DNA from: Bacteroidales bacterium | Lineage (GTDB): Bacteria; Bacteroidota; Bacteroidia; Bacteroidales; WCHB1-69 | Assembly (NCBI GenBank): GCA_028684405.1 | Contig: JAQUGA010000102.1 | Span: 1 to 8,472 of the forward strand | Length of the DNA stretch: 8,472 nucleotides | Direction: 5' to 3' | In this document: piece by piece, positions 6,956 to 8,472 of the stretch | How positions within the stretch are numbered: the first letter of the stretch is position 1 | Layout: the number at the start of each line of letters is the position of its first letter | The notes under the pieces: generated by a model | Seen by the model: only the letters and a program-made list of their open reading frames with translations | What the model was told of the DNA's origin: nothing | Database searches by the model: none | Position numbers and translations under genes: made by a program

Positions 6956-6988
6956 AAAAAACCTCTTCATTTTGGAGAGGTTTTTTTT
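6956..6988 (+). terminator. Rho-independent terminator of lysS
   Basis: CCTCTTC (6962-6968) pairs with GGAGAGG (6974-6980) through a 5-nt loop with one G-T wobble. The stem extends by A-T pairs on both sides and is followed by eight T at 6981-6988. It lies 28 bp after the lysS stop. The flanking A run means it could also work from the other strand. Confidence 0.9.
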
Positions 6989-7127
6989 AAAAAATCTATC
7001 CTTAAAAACTGATTGACATTTTGCAGTTTGCCACGAATACAAACCATAATGACCTACTTGTTAACAACTTGCGGAATTTCTTTTGTGGATTCAAACTCTA
7101 TTATGAAAATTATCGAAATTGATTTCC

Positions 7128-7135
7128 TATATTTG
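7128..7135 (+). promoter_or_regulatory. Bacteroidota-type -7 box of the class V enzyme gene
   Basis: TATATTTG matches TAnnTTTG and lies 18 bp before the ATG at 7154. The upstream terminator at 6956-6988 makes a new promoter here necessary. No TTTG is seen at the -33 spacing. Confidence 0.6.
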
Positions 7136-7136
7136 T

Positions 7137-7173
7137 AAAAAATCATTTTGAGCATGGCAAAAAATCATTTTGA
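7137..7173 (+). repeat. 15-bp direct repeat flanking the start codon
   Basis: The 15-mer AAAAAATCATTTTGA occurs at 7137-7151 and again at 7159-7173, 22 bp apart, with the ATG (7154-7156) between them. The first copy is leader, the second encodes residues 3-6 of the class V enzyme. It looks like a small tandem duplication. Confidence 0.8.
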
Positions 7174-8472
7174 AGCTTTTCGGAAAAACATTATCGGAAA
7201 CGACCTTGATTTCAATTCACCGTATGGAAAAAAAAGAATGATTTATGCAGATTGGGTCGCTAGTGGAAGACTGTATAAAGACATCGAAGATCGAATTAAA
7301 AATACATTTGGCCCCTATGTCGGAAATACCCACACAGAAGCCTCCGAATCAGGAACCATGATGACCAAAGCCTATCATCACGCCCAAAAAATCATCAAAA
7401 ATCATGTAAACGCAAATGCAAATGATGTGATTATTACCTCTGGTTTTGGAATGACTTCCGTAGTCAACAAACTTCAACGAATATTAGGACTCCGTACGAG
7501 CGGACTTATAAACCAACATGAGCTCATCGACACTCTTCCCAAAAGCGAAAAACCACTGGTTTTAGTAACTCATATGGAACATCACTCCAACCAAACATCT
7601 TGGCAGGAAACATCTGCGGAGGTTATTGTTTTAAAACCAGATGAAGATAATCTTATTGACTTAAATGAACTTCGAAGACAACTGGAAGCCCACAAAGACC
7701 GAAAATTCATAATTGGCTCTTTTACAGCTTGCTCAAATGTTACTGGAATTGAAACTCCCTATTATGAAATGGCAAAAATTATGCATGAATATGGAGGACT
7801 TTGTTTTATTGATTTTGCAGCATCTGCTCCTTATGTAGACATAAATATGCATCCGGCAGATCCAATGTGTAAATTAGATGCCATTTTTTTCTCACCCCAT
7901 AAATTTTTAGGAGGTCCAGGGACTTCTGGAGTTTTGATTTTTGATAAATCTATTTATAAAAACTACACTCCCGACCAACCTGGAGGAGGCACCGTAGATT
8001 GGACAAATCCATGGGGAGAATATAAATTTGTTGAAAATATTGAATTACGAGAAGACGGCGGAACCCCAGGCTTTTTGCAATGCATCAGAACAGCTCTTTG
8101 CATCGACTTGAAAAACAAAATGCAAACCGATAAAATTCGCAAACGCGAAGATGAATTGCTCGAAATTTGCTTTGCAGAGATGCCCAAAATTAAAGGCTTA
8201 TACATTTTGGCTGACAATGTAAAAAAACGAATCGGAATCGTCTCTTTCTACTTTCTTGACATCCACTATAACCTTGTTGTAAAACTTTTGAACGATCGTT
8301 TTGGTGTTCAGGTTCGTGGTGGTTGTGCTTGTGCTGGAACATACGGACATTTCCTGCTGGATGTTTCTTACGAACAATCCCGAGAAATAACGGAACGCAT
8401 CAACAGTGGCGATCTTTCCATGAAACCAGGTTGGGTGCGATTATCGCTTCACCCTACCATGACCAATGAAGA
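7154..8472 (+). CDS. Class V aminotransferase-fold PLP enzyme, cysteine desulfurase-like (3' end off the window)
   Basis: 439 codons are visible and the frame stays open to the right edge, so the C terminus is missing. The fold is that of class V PLP enzymes (SufS/NifS group). Visible sites are THMEHHSN (139-146), whose His143 should stack on the cofactor; Asp220 in FIDFAAS, expected to pair with the pyridine nitrogen; Lys250 in SPHKFLGGPG, the Schiff-base lysine; and RGGCACAG (388-395), where Cys393 aligns with the catalytic cysteine of the RxGxxCA motif. Family members take sulfur from cysteine or carry out related eliminations and transaminations. Longer spacing and inserts such as GGGTVDWTNPWGEY (277-290) set it apart from housekeeping SufS and IscS, and no suf or isc genes are in view. 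I would call it an uncharacterised class V enzyme. It has its own promoter box after the lysS terminator. Confidence 0.9.
   Translation, partial: MAKNHFEAFRKNIIGNDLDFNSPYGKKRMIYADWVASGRLYKDIEDRIKNTFGPYVGNTHTEASESGTMMTKAYHHAQKIIKNHVNANANDVIITSGFGMTSVVNKLQRILGLRTSGLINQHELIDTLPKSEKPLVLVTHMEHHSNQTSWQETSAEVIVLKPDEDNLIDLNELRRQLEAHKDRKFIIGSFTACSNVTGIETPYYEMAKIMHEYGGLCFIDFAASAPYVDINMHPADPMCKLDAIFFSPHKFLGGPGTSGVLIFDKSIYKNYTPDQPGGGTVDWTNPWGEYKFVENIELREDGGTPGFLQCIRTALCIDLKNKMQTDKIRKREDELLEICFAEMPKIKGLYILADNVKKRIGIVSFYFLDIHYNLVVKLLNDRFGVQVRGGCACAGTYGHFLLDVSYEQSREITERINSGDLSMKPGWVRLSLHPTMTNE

Noticed and set aside
7963..8217. Minus-strand open frame of 84 codons
   Set aside because: It is antisense to the class V enzyme, which is the real gene here although it lacks a stop inside the window.

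Overview
The window reads as AT-rich chromosomal DNA from a member of the Bacteroidota. The grounds are the Bacteroidota-type promoter boxes (TAnnTTTG) just upstream of every gene start, protein sequences of the kind seen in that phylum, and a long LysRS with a C-terminal tail. I cannot place it below phylum level. Most genes are housekeeping or metabolic. The accessory-looking content is in the two intergenic regions, which hold several repeat types.

Layout, left to right: pdxA on the minus strand (vitamin B6 synthesis; its 3' end lies off the left edge). Then a 274-bp gap with an 8-bp-periodic inverted repeat array. Then a secreted M14 zinc carboxypeptidase on the minus strand. Next is a divergent gap of about 930 bp with no gene, which carries a 21-bp tandem repeat built on CCTGAA...TTCAGG, short tandem duplications, a second copy of the 8-bp-periodic array and a 14-bp perfect palindrome. 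On the plus strand follow an arginine deiminase, a class II lysyl-tRNA synthetase with a strong terminator, and a class V PLP-dependent enzyme resembling cysteine desulfurases, which runs off the right edge.

The genes do not form an obvious shared pathway. Each has its own candidate promoter box, and the arginine deiminase stands without other arc genes in view. I saw no tRNA, rRNA, CRISPR array, transposase or defence system. The items most worth a second look are the 8-bp-periodic repeat family, which also runs across the stop codon of the peptidase, the promoter boxes that rule out the longest reading-frame starts of two genes, and the duplicated sequence around the start codon of the class V enzyme.
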